Shown here piece by piece: positions 1 to 8,017 of a DNA stretch of 28,188 bases; the stretch's first letter is position 1; each line of letters starts with the position of its first letter. Where the stretch lies: assembly GCA_051004815.1 (NCBI GenBank), contig JBPCJY010000170.1, forward strand, positions 1 to 28,188, in the 5' to 3' direction. The position numbers and the translations under genes are program-made. The stretch is from JBBQXY01 sp051004815 (GTDB taxonomy: Bacteria; Chloroflexota; Ktedonobacteria; Ktedonobacterales; Ktedonobacteraceae). The notes under the pieces are model-generated. The model had not been told where the DNA came from, made no database searches, and saw nothing but the letters and a program-made list of their open reading frames with translations.

Positions 1-120
1 TGCCCCTGTTGCCTCCTGGTGATTGATCGTGATCTGAATGCTGCCATAAACATCACAGCGGTGGGATTACACCGCGTGGGTTTGCCCCAAGAAGCCCCTG
101 CATTTATGCATGGGGAGTAA
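1..120 (+). CDS. tnpB: TnpB (IS200/IS605 OrfB), C-terminal fragment
   Basis: Only the last 39 codons are inside the window; the gene runs off the left edge. The reading starts with CPCC, one half of the C-terminal zinc ribbon, and continues with VIDRDLNAAINI. That block contains the third catalytic Asp of the RuvC-like nuclease domain and is diagnostic for TnpB/OrfB. TnpB is the RNA-guided nuclease encoded by IS605-group elements. The stop at 118-120 lies just past a hairpin typical of the element's right end. Whether the rest of the element, including a TnpA transposase, is intact cannot be judged from here. Confidence 0.9.
   Translation, partial: CPCCLLVIDRDLNAAINITAVGLHRVGLPQEAPAFMHGE
95..115 (+). 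repeat. IS605-type right-end hairpin overlapping the tnpB 3' end
   Basis: CCCCTGCA and TGCATGGGG form an 8-bp stem with one bulged T (111) and a TTTA loop. Short imperfect subterminal hairpins with a bulged T next to the tnpB stop are what Y1 transposases bind at the right end of IS200/IS605 elements. The same stretch normally forms the 3' scaffold of the TnpB guide RNA (omega/reRNA). The element's exact end, probably near 120-125, is inferred and not proven. Confidence 0.6.
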
Positions 121-159
121 TCACCCTATCCCATTCATGATCGAAGAGTCATCCTCGGT

Positions 160-855
160 TTGACACAAGCCGAGATAGGTCGGTGGCGCAGTGAGCACCA
201 GGTACTTATACAGCTACACCGAAAAACGGGCGCACAGACCGCACAATTGAGCCGGAAAGTGAATCAGCAAGCCCGGCAGGATAGCTTCTCGGCGATGGAA
301 GAAATGGTACATGCATGGGAGCAGGCTAGTACTCCGCAACTCGCTGCCGTCCTCAAGTTGGCGTTTTGGACACAGTGGGCATCTCGATGGGCAAAGGAAA
401 ACCACGTCAAGAACCAGCATGCCATTAAGCATCATGCACTTTATCAAGAGCGACGGAACGCATGGTACGTGCGAAAGAACGAAGCAATGCGCGTTTTGGC
501 TCAAACTCCCTACGCTCAACTCTCTTTTTACCGACCAGAAGAAGCCGATAAATGGTCGCTCCAACTCTGCAATGAGCATTATAAGATGCGCAAGGAGTTC
601 TTCTATGAGAACAAGTGGGCATTTTTCGCCGACTTTGCGAAGGAGATCAAGCAGTGTCCGCGCTGCCATGTCAGTGTTAATAAGGACTACTATTCACTCT
701 ACCATTTGCAGATAGCAGCAGCGACGTTTCCAGAGCTGCATTTCTCCTTTCATGTACCCTATTCTATTGGGAAAACATTTCTCCCATCCCCAAAGGGACT
801 TCCTCGCGTAGAACACACTGAGCAAGACGGTATGTTCAGATTTGGCCGCTTATAA
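160..855 (+). CDS. hypothetical protein with one CxxC knuckle, possibly 5'-truncated
   Basis: A 231-residue open frame that I do not recognise. The N-terminal two thirds is charged and probably helical. A single CPRC knuckle follows near residue 168, then a Tyr/Phe/His-rich tail (FHVPYSIGKTF, FRFGRL). There is no membrane segment. The only plausible start is TTG at 160. The RBS is poor, and the frame stays open back to the tnpB stop at 118 in the same phase. It lies about 40 nt beyond the transposon end, so IS insertion may have removed the original 5' end. Alternatively it is a complete small gene using TTG. Confidence 0.55.
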   Translation: MTQAEIGRWRSEHQVLIQLHRKTGAQTAQLSRKVNQQARQDSFSAMEEMVHAWEQASTPQLAAVLKLAFWTQWASRWAKENHVKNQHAIKHHALYQERRNAWYVRKNEAMRVLAQTPYAQLSFYRPEEADKWSLQLCNEHYKMRKEFFYENKWAFFADFAKEIKQCPRCHVSVNKDYYSLYHLQIAAATFPELHFSFHVPYSIGKTFLPSPKGLPRVEHTEQDGMFRFGRL

Positions 856-862
856 TCTCCTC

Positions 863-891
863 TTGACTTTCTTCCAAAACAATACTATACT
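863..891 (+). promoter_or_regulatory. sigma70-type promoter of the TetR/efflux locus
   Basis: TTGACT (863-868), a 17-bp spacer and TATACT (886-891), about 70 bp before the TetR start. It is among the best-formed promoters in the window. The -10 box lies inside the left arm of the inverted repeat described next, so a bound repressor would block RNA polymerase. Confidence 0.8.
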
Positions 892-934
892 AAACACAGT
901 TTCTGCATAGTATAGTATTTCTAACTGCATAGTA
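881..934 (+). promoter_or_regulatory. probable TetR operator: 12-bp inverted repeat plus a third half-site
   Basis: AATACTATACTA (881-892) and TAGTATAGTATT (908-919) are perfect inverted arms separated by 15 bp. The 10-mer CTGCATAGTA at 903-912, which includes the start of the right arm, recurs at 925-934, exactly 22 bp (about two helical turns) downstream. The left arm covers the -10 box and the rest covers the transcript start region, consistent with autorepression by the TetR protein encoded immediately downstream. Binding by that protein is inferred from position and symmetry. Confidence 0.7.
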
Positions 935-961
935 CAAAACAAATATTGAGGTTGGAGATAG

Positions 962-1828
962 ATGGCTGAACATCATGCCGATAAAGGGAAATGTAGCGGA
1001 CGCGAACGCTTGATAGAGGCGGCAAAACAACTGACGCAAGAACATCCCTTTGATGATATAACTATTGAAGAGATTATCAAGTCAGCGGCACTCTCGCGAC
1101 CAGCCTTCTATTATCATTTCAGCGGTGGCAAGGAAGAGTTACGAACAGAGTTGATACAGCGAGGTCTGCTCGGTGAGGTACCAACCCACGATACACGGCT
1201 GGCTATCCTTGAAGCCGCTGTGCGTATCTTTGCACGCTCAGGGATTTCCGCTGCAACGTTGGATGACATTGCCGCCGACGCTGGCGTTACCCGTGGAGCA
1301 CTGAGCTGGCATTTCCATAGTAAGGATGATTTGCTCGCAGCTATTATCAAACACTATGGTCCACATTCCATCTTACTTCCAATCATTGATAAGATCGAAC
1401 AAGATTTACAGAACGGCGTTGCACTCGACGATGAAGCAATTATTCGCCGCCTGGCAGAAGGCTTTTACGATGCATTTATGGTGCAAGGTGGTGATTTCGC
1501 ACGCCTGGCCATCTTGTTAATTTATACGCATCCAGAAGCAGCATATGTGCTTGCCGATAAGGTCGTTAAAGGACGCAAGCGCATTACAGAATATGTACAG
1601 CGTAGGCAAGAAGAAGGCTATTTCCGCAAAGATATCGAGGCCGGATTATTCGTGCAGGTGATCGCCGTCACTTTTGCAATGCGTTCTATCGGGCGAGGGT
1701 TGGATAATCTCTTACCGTTCGCACACCTCTCGCGAGAAAAGACCATCGATCAACTGGTTTCTTTACTGTTATATGGCATGGTGCAACGCGAGCAGTCACC
1801 AAAGGGCGAGGCTAGAGTTATCTCTTAG
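962..1828 (+). CDS. TetR-family regulator with two tandem HTH domains
   Basis: 288 residues, compared with about 190-220 for a usual TetR protein. Two separate TetR_N modules are readable. The first covers residues 14-65, with recognition segment SRPAFYYHF. The second covers 79-130, with the textbook pattern LDDIAADAGVTRGALSWHF. A single ligand-binding/dimerisation domain of about 155 residues follows and resembles that of MFS-linked TetR repressors. The first module is more diverged. ATG at 962 follows GGAG. The gene is transcribed toward an MFS exporter 70 bp downstream, so it is most likely the autoregulated, drug-responsive repressor of that pump. The ligand is unknown. The extra HTH is discussed as a finding. 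Confidence 0.9.
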   Translation: MAEHHADKGKCSGRERLIEAAKQLTQEHPFDDITIEEIIKSAALSRPAFYYHFSGGKEELRTELIQRGLLGEVPTHDTRLAILEAAVRIFARSGISAATLDDIAADAGVTRGALSWHFHSKDDLLAAIIKHYGPHSILLPIIDKIEQDLQNGVALDDEAIIRRLAEGFYDAFMVQGGDFARLAILLIYTHPEAAYVLADKVVKGRKRITEYVQRRQEEGYFRKDIEAGLFVQVIAVTFAMRSIGRGLDNLLPFAHLSREKTIDQLVSLLLYGMVQREQSPKGEARVIS

Positions 1829-1837
1829 CCTCGCTTT
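1803..1837 (+). terminator. hairpin across the tetR stop codon (weak terminator or attenuator)
   Basis: GCGAGGCTA (1806-1814) pairs with TAGCCTCGC (1826-1834) around an 11-nt loop, and three further A-U/G-U pairs extend the stem. The right arm contains the tetR stop. Only TTT follows, so termination would be partial. It could lower expression of the exporter relative to the regulator. Confidence 0.45.
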
Positions 1838-1898
1838 ACGATGCTTCTCTGTTGCATTCTTATTCCTGTTTTTTGTCATGTAAAAGGAGTCTCTCCAT

Positions 1899-3542
1899 AT
1901 GCTAGTCAACGCGCAGGCCGTGCGGTCGCCAGGCAGAGTGGGATACAAGTGGATTGTTGCAATGGTTGTGGTTATTGGGGTGTTTATGAGCATCCTGGAC
2001 CAGACCATTGTCAATATCGCTATCCCCCGCCTACAAACCGCATTTGGTGCAGATATCCATAGCGTGCAATGGGTGCTCACAGCATACATCCTCACACAGG
2101 GTGTGATAACTCCCACCGCCGCTTATTTTTCAGAAACGTTTGGCATCAAACGGTTCTACATCTTTTCACTGGCTGCCTTTACCATTGGTTCGGCCCTTTG
2201 TGGCATAGCCTGGAGTCTACCCGTCCTCATTTTTTTCCGTGTTATCCAGGGAGCTGGAGGTGCTGCCCTGTTCCCACTCTCCATCACGTTGCTCTTCCGC
2301 GCCTTTCCTCCCCAGGAACGCGGTATGGCAATGGGCTTCTTTGGTATTCCAGCCCTGCTGGCACCGGCCCTTGGCCCAACTCTCGGTGGCTACATCGTCA
2401 CGTTTGCCGGTTGGCAGCTGATCTTCTATATCAATTTGCCCATCGGCATAATAGCCATTATCCTGTCCATCATCCTGCTACAAAACTCCCAGCCTGATCG
2501 GACCACCCGTTTTGACTTTTTAGGCTTCATCCTCGCTGCCGTTGGATTGGCCACGCTACTCTACGCCCTTTCCGATGCTAGTACCACTGGTTGGACATCG
2601 ACAATTGTGCTGAGCTGCTTACTCATCGGTGGCCTTTCGTTAACAGCTTTCATCATTTATGAGATTATGCTAGCGAATCGGGAAGGACAACCACTCCTCG
2701 ATCTGCGTCTCTTTGTCAACGGGCCATTCAGGGTCGGAATGATCGCCAACGTGTTTGTCATCTTCTCTCTGTTTGGTGGCCTCTTCCTGTTGCCTATCTA
2801 TCTGCAAAACATACGCGGCCTCAGTGCTTTCCAGGCTGGCCTGATCCTGTTGCCGCAAGCCCTTGCTTCCATGGTTACTGTCATTATAGGTGGACGCCTG
2901 GTAGATCGTATCGGGGTGCGGGCCGTCATGATTCCAGGGTTACTCATTTTACTACTGGCGACATGGCAACTCACCTATATCACCGTGTATTCACCCTATT
3001 GGTGGATACAAACAATGCTCATTCTGCGTGGATTAGCTCTCGGTCTGACTGTCCAGCAATTGACGGTCGCCAGCCTATCGGAGATAGGTCCACGCCAACT
3101 GGCACAGGCATCATCGCTCAGTACGGTCATACGCGCTGTCTCAAGCTCATTGGGCATCGCGGTACTGGCGACACTGGTGCAAACGCAATCACAGGTACAC
3201 TACGCTCATCTGGCCGAACAGGTGACGGCGAGTTCACAGCTTGGCCAATTGCTGCCGCGTCTACAAGCACTCTTTGTGGCTAATGGAACCAGTATAACCT
3301 CGGCGCAATCAGCAGCCCTACAAGCCATCAATGGGTTACTGTTGCAGCAAGCCTTTACGCTATCGCTCCAGGATGCTTTTACACTGACCTTGTATGTCAT
3401 TGCCCTGGCTATTATCGCTACCTTGTTTGTGCGAGGAAGCCGTAAGCGAGTTCAGGTTAACATCCCATCGCTAAGCCCGGTGAATCAGTCTGAAAGCAAC
3501 GAGACGGAGTCTGCACGAGCAGAAGCGATGTTGGCCGGCTAG
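1899..3542 (+). CDS. MFS multidrug exporter, DHA2 (EmrB/QacA) family, 14 TM
   Basis: 547 residues, typical of 14-TM drug:H+ antiporters. An N-terminal helix is followed by LDQTIVNIAIP (motif D1). The antiporter motif C (APALGPTLGGY) lies in TM5, and a VQWVLTAY segment typical of DHA2 transporters precedes TM2. Hydrophobic segments continue to about residue 510, followed by a charged tail. ATG at 1899 has a strong RBS (AAAAGGAG, 9-nt spacing). The gene sits between tetR and a HlyD-type adaptor, the usual emrRAB-like arrangement. It should export lipophilic drugs or toxic metabolites across the cytoplasmic membrane. The substrate cannot be told from sequence. Confidence 0.93.
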   Translation: MLVNAQAVRSPGRVGYKWIVAMVVVIGVFMSILDQTIVNIAIPRLQTAFGADIHSVQWVLTAYILTQGVITPTAAYFSETFGIKRFYIFSLAAFTIGSALCGIAWSLPVLIFFRVIQGAGGAALFPLSITLLFRAFPPQERGMAMGFFGIPALLAPALGPTLGGYIVTFAGWQLIFYINLPIGIIAIILSIILLQNSQPDRTTRFDFLGFILAAVGLATLLYALSDASTTGWTSTIVLSCLLIGGLSLTAFIIYEIMLANREGQPLLDLRLFVNGPFRVGMIANVFVIFSLFGGLFLLPIYLQNIRGLSAFQAGLILLPQALASMVTVIIGGRLVDRIGVRAVMIPGLLILLLATWQLTYITVYSPYWWIQTMLILRGLALGLTVQQLTVASLSEIGPRQLAQASSLSTVIRAVSSSLGIAVLATLVQTQSQVHYAHLAEQVTASSQLGQLLPRLQALFVANGTSITSAQSAALQAINGLLLQQAFTLSLQDAFTLTLYVIALAIIATLFVRGSRKRVQVNIPSLSPVNQSESNETESARAEAMLAG

Positions 3543-3557
3543 TCGCTATAGCATACT

Positions 3558-3579
3558 CATGGTAGTAAGCTATACCATG
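3558..3579 (+). repeat. short inverted repeat between exporter and adaptor genes
   Basis: CATGGTA and TACCATG (7-bp arms, 8-nt loop) lie in the 90-bp gap. No U-tract follows, so it is not a classical terminator. It may stabilise or process the mRNA, or bind a regulator. The function is open. Confidence 0.3.
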
Positions 3580-3632
3580 CATCTTTACTTATTAGTTTAG
3601 AGGATTTTATTCATTAAAGGAGAACCACACTT

Positions 3633-4304
3633 ATGCGTCGCCTCGTTTTGGTTCCTGTACTCATTTTCGTCGCCTTAATTGCAATCATTGGTGGCGTGGG
3701 GTACTGGGTTTACAACAGTTACATGTTCTATCAGACCGATGATGCCCAGGTGAACGGCAGCATTGTCAATGTCAGTGCGCCAATGACTGGAACATTGTCC
3801 ACCCTTACTGTAAAGCAGGGTGACATAGTTACCGCGGGTCAAGCTATCGGAACTATCACTGGTGCGCCAACGGTGAGTGCAAATGGCACTCAAGGTACCC
3901 CTCCTTCGCTCAATGTTACCAGCCCCATCAATGGTACTATTTTACAGGTAGCCGCCGTACAAGGGCAAGGCGTTGCGCCCGGACTGACTATCCTCCAGGT
4001 CACCAATTTGAATTCGTTGAACATCGTTGCCTATGTTGACGAAAATGCCCTCAACAATATCAAAACCGGTCAGTCCGTTGATATTACCATTGATGCCTAT
4101 AAAGGTACCAGCTTCACGGGCCACGTACAACAAATTGTCCAGGCGGCGGCAAGCGAATTCTCGCTCCTCCCCACACAGGATAATGCCAGTGGAAACTTTA
4201 CCAAAGTGGGGCAACGTATCCCTATATTGATTACCCTGGATGGCAACGGAGGCAACGATATCGTACCTGGAATGAGTGCTGAAGTCAGTATACACATTCA
4301 CTAG
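3633..4304 (+). CDS. short HlyD/EmrA-like membrane fusion protein
   Basis: 223 residues against about 350-400 for EmrA. An N-terminal membrane helix (about residues 3-27) is followed by a QTDDAQVNGSIVNV segment characteristic of the family. Next comes a first lipoyl/biotinyl half-motif (VSAPMTGTLSTLTVKQGD), then a second (INGTILQVAAVQGQ), then a beta-barrel domain. The long alpha-helical hairpin that reaches toward TolC is missing: the two lipoyl halves are joined by only about 30 residues. This suits a cell without a typical TolC tunnel. ATG at 3633 has the RBS AAAGGAG. It probably works with the MFS exporter upstream as an extracytoplasmic partner. Confidence 0.85.
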   Translation: MRRLVLVPVLIFVALIAIIGGVGYWVYNSYMFYQTDDAQVNGSIVNVSAPMTGTLSTLTVKQGDIVTAGQAIGTITGAPTVSANGTQGTPPSLNVTSPINGTILQVAAVQGQGVAPGLTILQVTNLNSLNIVAYVDENALNNIKTGQSVDITIDAYKGTSFTGHVQQIVQAAASEFSLLPTQDNASGNFTKVGQRIPILITLDGNGGNDIVPGMSAEVSIHIH

Positions 4305-4373
4305 CTAGCGTGTGAGGGATAGTTCACGGCCAAAGCGGAGCTATCCTTCTCTACGTCTCGAAAGGAATATAGA

Positions 4374-4853
4374 GTGAATATTTTAATTGTCGTGGGTCTC
4401 CTCCTGGTTGGTATCGCCGCGATTGTCGGAGTCGTGCTCATCGGATTCAGTGACCAACGCAAAGAGACAGCCTACAACCCTAACTTGAAAAGGGAGCATG
4501 AAATAAAAACGTCTGCTCCGGTCGCTCCTGTCCAGCTCACAACTCCAACGGAGCCAAAGGAAGGAGTTCCGTCCAAGCAGACGGTAAGCGGGCCTAACCA
4601 TTCTTCAACTGGCCGAACTTCGCTTACGACGCTTGAAGGTGTGCAAAAGCTTCCAACGCTTAATGGACAGTTCCATGAGATGGCCAACGAGATTCGCTCG
4701 TTACATCAGCAAGCCTCGCAAATGGAGCAGCGACTCAGCATCCTGACCGAGATGATAAACCATCTTGAGGATTCACAGAGCGATACCTTCGACCCCGATA
4801 ACATCGATGAAGATGAACAAACACACGTACCATCCGAAAACACATTTGCTTAG
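4374..4853 (+). CDS. small membrane-anchored coiled-coil protein, function unknown
   Basis: 159 residues starting at GTG behind AAAGGAA. One N-terminal membrane helix (residues 2-25) is followed by a Pro/Thr/Ser-rich linker (about 45-90), a predicted coiled coil (about 95-135, with Leu/Met/Ile heptads) and an acidic tail. No family was recognised. It is the last gene before a strong hairpin and probably belongs to the tetR-exporter-adaptor transcription unit. It could scaffold the pump, but that is speculation. Confidence 0.7.
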   Translation: MNILIVVGLLLVGIAAIVGVVLIGFSDQRKETAYNPNLKREHEIKTSAPVAPVQLTTPTEPKEGVPSKQTVSGPNHSSTGRTSLTTLEGVQKLPTLNGQFHEMANEIRSLHQQASQMEQRLSILTEMINHLEDSQSDTFDPDNIDEDEQTHVPSENTFA

Positions 4854-4867
4854 TAGCGTTTGAGTTG

Positions 4868-4904
4868 AGCAGCACGCTGAAGCCACTGGTGTCAGCGTGC
4901 TGCT
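4868..4904. terminator. perfect 13-bp hairpin between convergent genes
   Basis: AGCAGCACGCTGA (4868-4880) pairs perfectly with TCAGCGTGCTGCT (4892-4904) around an 11-nt loop. It lies between the end of the efflux operon (plus) and the end of the D-aminopeptidase gene (minus), where a bidirectional terminator is expected. The U-tract on the plus strand is weak (TATTTCT), and there is none on the minus strand. Confidence 0.65.
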
Positions 4905-4922
4905 ATTTCTCATCTGTTATAG

Positions 4923-5750
4923 CTAACGATCTACCAAAGCTCGCGTCAGCGTTACCACTGTGACGAACATGCGATAGAGATCGAGCAAGTTATCGCCTAC
5001 CAGTTTCACGGTTCGCGCACCCATGCGCTCGACACCGCGCACCCATTGGGCCATTTCCGCCATGTCTGCCACCAGAAAAGTAATCTCCAACGAGACCGGC
5101 AATGTAAATTGCGGCGGTTGCATTGTACTAATGTCACGAGTTGCACGAGCTGCTCCATCGTGCAACATATCACACGCTAACGTAGGATGAAGATGGGCGG
5201 CGGCAAACCGCCCCAATGATTGCTTCACTATCACTTTGACGGCATTGGGCGCGATAGTTTGGGCTTCTTGTGCCGTTACCTCGTCACCGCTAACAAAAAT
5301 AATGGGTACACCGTAATGTGCAGCCACCAGGGCATTGATGCCCGACTCACCTACTATCTCGCCGTTGATACGTACTTCCCAGATCGCGGCAGGGTTATAG
5401 GTATGTGAGAGTATCGCTTGTTCCGCGCCAATTGAGCCGTGATAGCTCACAAAACAAGCACCATCAAAGCTGGCATTCAACCCTTCCATCATGTAAAGCG
5501 GTTTATGCCGACCCGTAATTAAGGTGGCTTGCCCTGACAGGTCTTGTGGATGCAGATTGCGCATAGAATGATGGGAATCGTTGACCACAAATTCTGTGGC
5601 CCCACCTGCTAAGGCCCCTGTAATGACGGCGTTGACCTCGTTTGTTAAAAGCTTGCGCCCCTGCTCATATTCGGCATTGCCTTCAATAATCTGCTCCCAG
5701 GCCACAATGCCGCTGGTACCTTCAAAGTCGGTTGAAAGAAAAAGTTTCAC
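4923..5750 (-). CDS. dppA: D-aminopeptidase, peptidase family M55 (DppA-like)
   Basis: 275 residues from GTG at 5750, 5 nt after the galK stop. This start gives MKLFLSTDFEG, so that D8 and E10 fall exactly where Bacillus subtilis DppA has its zinc ligands. H60 (NDSHH) and H104 (SYHGS) also match DppA ligands. E135 (VGESG) probably matches the remaining ligand, and H116 is probably the catalytic His. The frame is open further upstream into galK, but that extension matches nothing in the family. DppA is a decameric zinc peptidase that releases D-amino acids such as D-Ala from D-peptides, for example from peptidoglycan turnover. Its position directly behind galK is unusual and may only reflect shared transcription. 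Confidence 0.92.
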   Translation of the reverse strand: MKLFLSTDFEGTSGIVAWEQIIEGNAEYEQGRKLLTNEVNAVITGALAGGATEFVVNDSHHSMRNLHPQDLSGQATLITGRHKPLYMMEGLNASFDGACFVSYHGSIGAEQAILSHTYNPAAIWEVRINGEIVGESGINALVAAHYGVPIIFVSGDEVTAQEAQTIAPNAVKVIVKQSLGRFAAAHLHPTLACDMLHDGAARATRDISTMQPPQFTLPVSLEITFLVADMAEMAQWVRGVERMGARTVKLVGDNLLDLYRMFVTVVTLTRALVDR

Positions 5751-5755
5751 TTTTG

Positions 5756-7045
5756 CTACCTCATCCAGGTGAAGCCCGGTCCACCGGCTGCCCGGCAAAT
5801 ATCAATCGTCGCCTGCCGTCCTGTTTGTGCTGGATACTGTTCCTCCACCGCCAGGCGCAGAGGCTCGATAGCACTATCGCACAGCAAATTGATGGTACAT
5901 CCACCAAAACCACCACCCATCATGCGTGCGCCCAGTACACCTTGCACCTGCCGCGCAATCTCTACCAGCGCATCAAGCTCAACGCTGCTCACCTCGTACT
6001 CATCGCGCAAACCAGCATGCGTCTGCCAGAGCAATGCGCCAATCTCCTCGAAGGCATTTGCCTCCAACAGCTTGACGGTCTTGAGCACGCGAGCATCTTC
6101 AGCAATGACATAACCTGCTCTTTTGCGCAACACAGGTGGCAGTTCCCCACCATACCGCTCAAATTGTGCCTGGGAAATATCGCGCACAGCAGAAATAGCA
6201 CGCACAGCATCAGTATTTGGCTCTTGCTGCAACATAATTTCACGTAGCATGCTGGCGGCTTCCTCACATTGCTTGCGGCGTTCATTATAGGCTGAGGCAG
6301 CTAATTCACGTCGTACCCCTGTATCAATCACCATCAACGATAAACCAGGAGCATTAAAGGGCAGGTAACGATAGTCTAACGAACGACAATCCAGTAGCAC
6401 GGCTTTTTCAGGCTGCCCCAAGCAAGATGCCGCCTGATCGAGGATGCCGCACTGCACACCCGAAGCGATTTGTTCAGCATGTTGACAGACAGCCGCCACC
6501 TGCATAGGCGTGAGCGTAGGCATGGGCGTAGACCCTTCCGCACCAATAGTAAAATGGTCAGAGGAAAAGAGCGCACAGGCATAGGCCGTTGCCACTTCCA
6601 ATGCCGCCGAAGAACTCATGCCCCCGCCAAGTGGCACATCGCCATCTATCACAGCGTCAAAACCATGTAGAGGTATGCCCTTCCCGCTCAATTCAGAGAC
6701 TACTCCCAGCACATAGCGAGCCCATCCTGGCAATCTCTCTCGTTGTTGCTCAAATGTGGTGGGCAATTCTTCCAAGGAAAACTGTGCCATGGTCTGAAAT
6801 TGCGCCGACCAGAGGCGGATAGTTCCATCGCTCCTGGCACGTCCCGCGAACGCCGTCACGCGATCTACCGCTATAGGCAACACATAGCCATCGTTATAAT
6901 CGGTATGTTCCCCGATCAGATTGACCCGCCCAGGTGCCCACGCGGCACCTGGAAGTCCGCTATAATTCACGTCATCAACAAAGGCTATAGGAAATTGTGT
7001 TAGTGCTGTTTGTGCTGGCTGAGGCAGTGTGATTGTATTGCTCAT
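5756..7045 (-). CDS. galK: galactokinase
   Basis: 429 residues of the GHMP kinase superfamily. The galactokinase signature GRVNLIGEHTDYNDG covers residues 39-53. The ATP-binding GGGMSSSAALE is at 140-150. The catalytic-Asp region GVQCGILDQAAS follows, and the C-terminal GHMP motif GGGFGGC lies near 380. It phosphorylates galactose to galactose-1-phosphate (Leloir pathway). The ATG at 7043-7045 overlaps the galT stop (ATGA), indicating translational coupling. No galE or galM is seen in the window. Confidence 0.96.
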   Translation of the reverse strand: MSNTITLPQPAQTALTQFPIAFVDDVNYSGLPGAAWAPGRVNLIGEHTDYNDGYVLPIAVDRVTAFAGRARSDGTIRLWSAQFQTMAQFSLEELPTTFEQQRERLPGWARYVLGVVSELSGKGIPLHGFDAVIDGDVPLGGGMSSSAALEVATAYACALFSSDHFTIGAEGSTPMPTLTPMQVAAVCQHAEQIASGVQCGILDQAASCLGQPEKAVLLDCRSLDYRYLPFNAPGLSLMVIDTGVRRELAASAYNERRKQCEEAASMLREIMLQQEPNTDAVRAISAVRDISQAQFERYGGELPPVLRKRAGYVIAEDARVLKTVKLLEANAFEEIGALLWQTHAGLRDEYEVSSVELDALVEIARQVQGVLGARMMGGGFGGCTINLLCDSAIEPLRLAVEEQYPAQTGRQATIDICRAAGGPGFTWMR

Positions 7046-7950
7046 GATTCTATCCTCGCTATGGCTTCGCGGAGTTCCTGCGCCTTCTGGTCTGGTAAAG
7101 AGTCATTTGTCCAGAGACCCCAGATAGACTCGGAAGAGGCGGCATACTTTAGCTTGCCAGGCGCACGTCCAATGGCCAGTATCTCCACATGCAAGTGAAA
7201 CCCCTCATCTGCCAGTTGATGTATACCCATGAGATAGGGCATAGGAGCCATCGCGCCATCGTACAAGGCATTATAACCCTTCACGATGCATAAAAGTAGC
7301 TCGGCCAGGTCTCGTAACTCGTCATCCTCCATATTCGCGAGATTGGAGCAATGACGGCGTGGGTAAAGGTGCGTTTCGTAAGGATAGCGCACAAAAGGGG
7401 GCAGGAAGGCCTGCCATGTGCTATTCGCTGCCACTTCATACACTCCTCCCGCGAGTTCTGACCGTAGCTGGCAGAAGGGGCAGCCATGACCAGCCGCTTC
7501 TTCCTGCAAGACAGTTTCCATTTCGCGCTCGAGAATAGGAGGAATAACCGAGACTCCAAAGGCTTGCCCATGAGGATGATGCTGCGTCTGCCCGATTGAT
7601 TCGCCGCTGTTCTCAAAGATCATTACCACGGGATAGCGAGTCGCCAGATCGCGATAGAGATCACGCCATAAATGGGTGACGGCTGTAACCTCGTCAACAG
7701 TGAGTTGTGTAAAGGTGCGGTGATGATCACGATTATAGATGACGACATATGCCTCGCCAACCGGTGGTTCCAGGGGCGGGAAATCGTTTGGATGCAGCCA
7801 AACCTGCGTTTCAGGACCAACTTTTCCATCCGTAATATCAGCACAAAAAGGGCAAGTATTTGTCCCCTCCCGCCGATTCATACGATGTGGCGCATTCACA
7901 AGATATTGGCGCAATATCGGATTCCAGATTAAAGACGTTGATGCTTCCAT
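7042..7950 (-). CDS. galT: galactose-1-phosphate uridylyltransferase
   Basis: 302 residues. The N-terminal domain carries CPFC (33-36), NSGESIGQTQ and the catalytic HHPHGQ (124-129); by the family mechanism H127 is the uridylylated nucleophile. The C-terminal domain has a second CPFC (157-160), ETHLYPRRH (192-200) and a zinc/iron-site-like HLHVEI (252-257). It converts galactose-1-phosphate and UDP-glucose into glucose-1-phosphate and UDP-galactose. At 302 residues it is shorter than the roughly 350-residue E. coli enzyme, but all motifs are present. ATG at 7950 follows GAGGTGGG. The order is hypothetical gene, galT, galK, dppA. Confidence 0.95.
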   Translation of the reverse strand: MEASTSLIWNPILRQYLVNAPHRMNRREGTNTCPFCADITDGKVGPETQVWLHPNDFPPLEPPVGEAYVVIYNRDHHRTFTQLTVDEVTAVTHLWRDLYRDLATRYPVVMIFENSGESIGQTQHHPHGQAFGVSVIPPILEREMETVLQEEAAGHGCPFCQLRSELAGGVYEVAANSTWQAFLPPFVRYPYETHLYPRRHCSNLANMEDDELRDLAELLLCIVKGYNALYDGAMAPMPYLMGIHQLADEGFHLHVEILAIGRAPGKLKYAASSESIWGLWTNDSLPDQKAQELREAIARIES

Positions 7951-8017
7951 GTAGTTCCCACCTCAAAACGAGATACAATAATCTTCCTAAGGACACGTTT
8001 AGCATTTTTTTCGCTGG

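Noticed and set aside
5732..6247. 171-codon plus-strand frame opposite galK
   Set aside because: Antisense shadow of a well-supported gene, with no RBS or domain.
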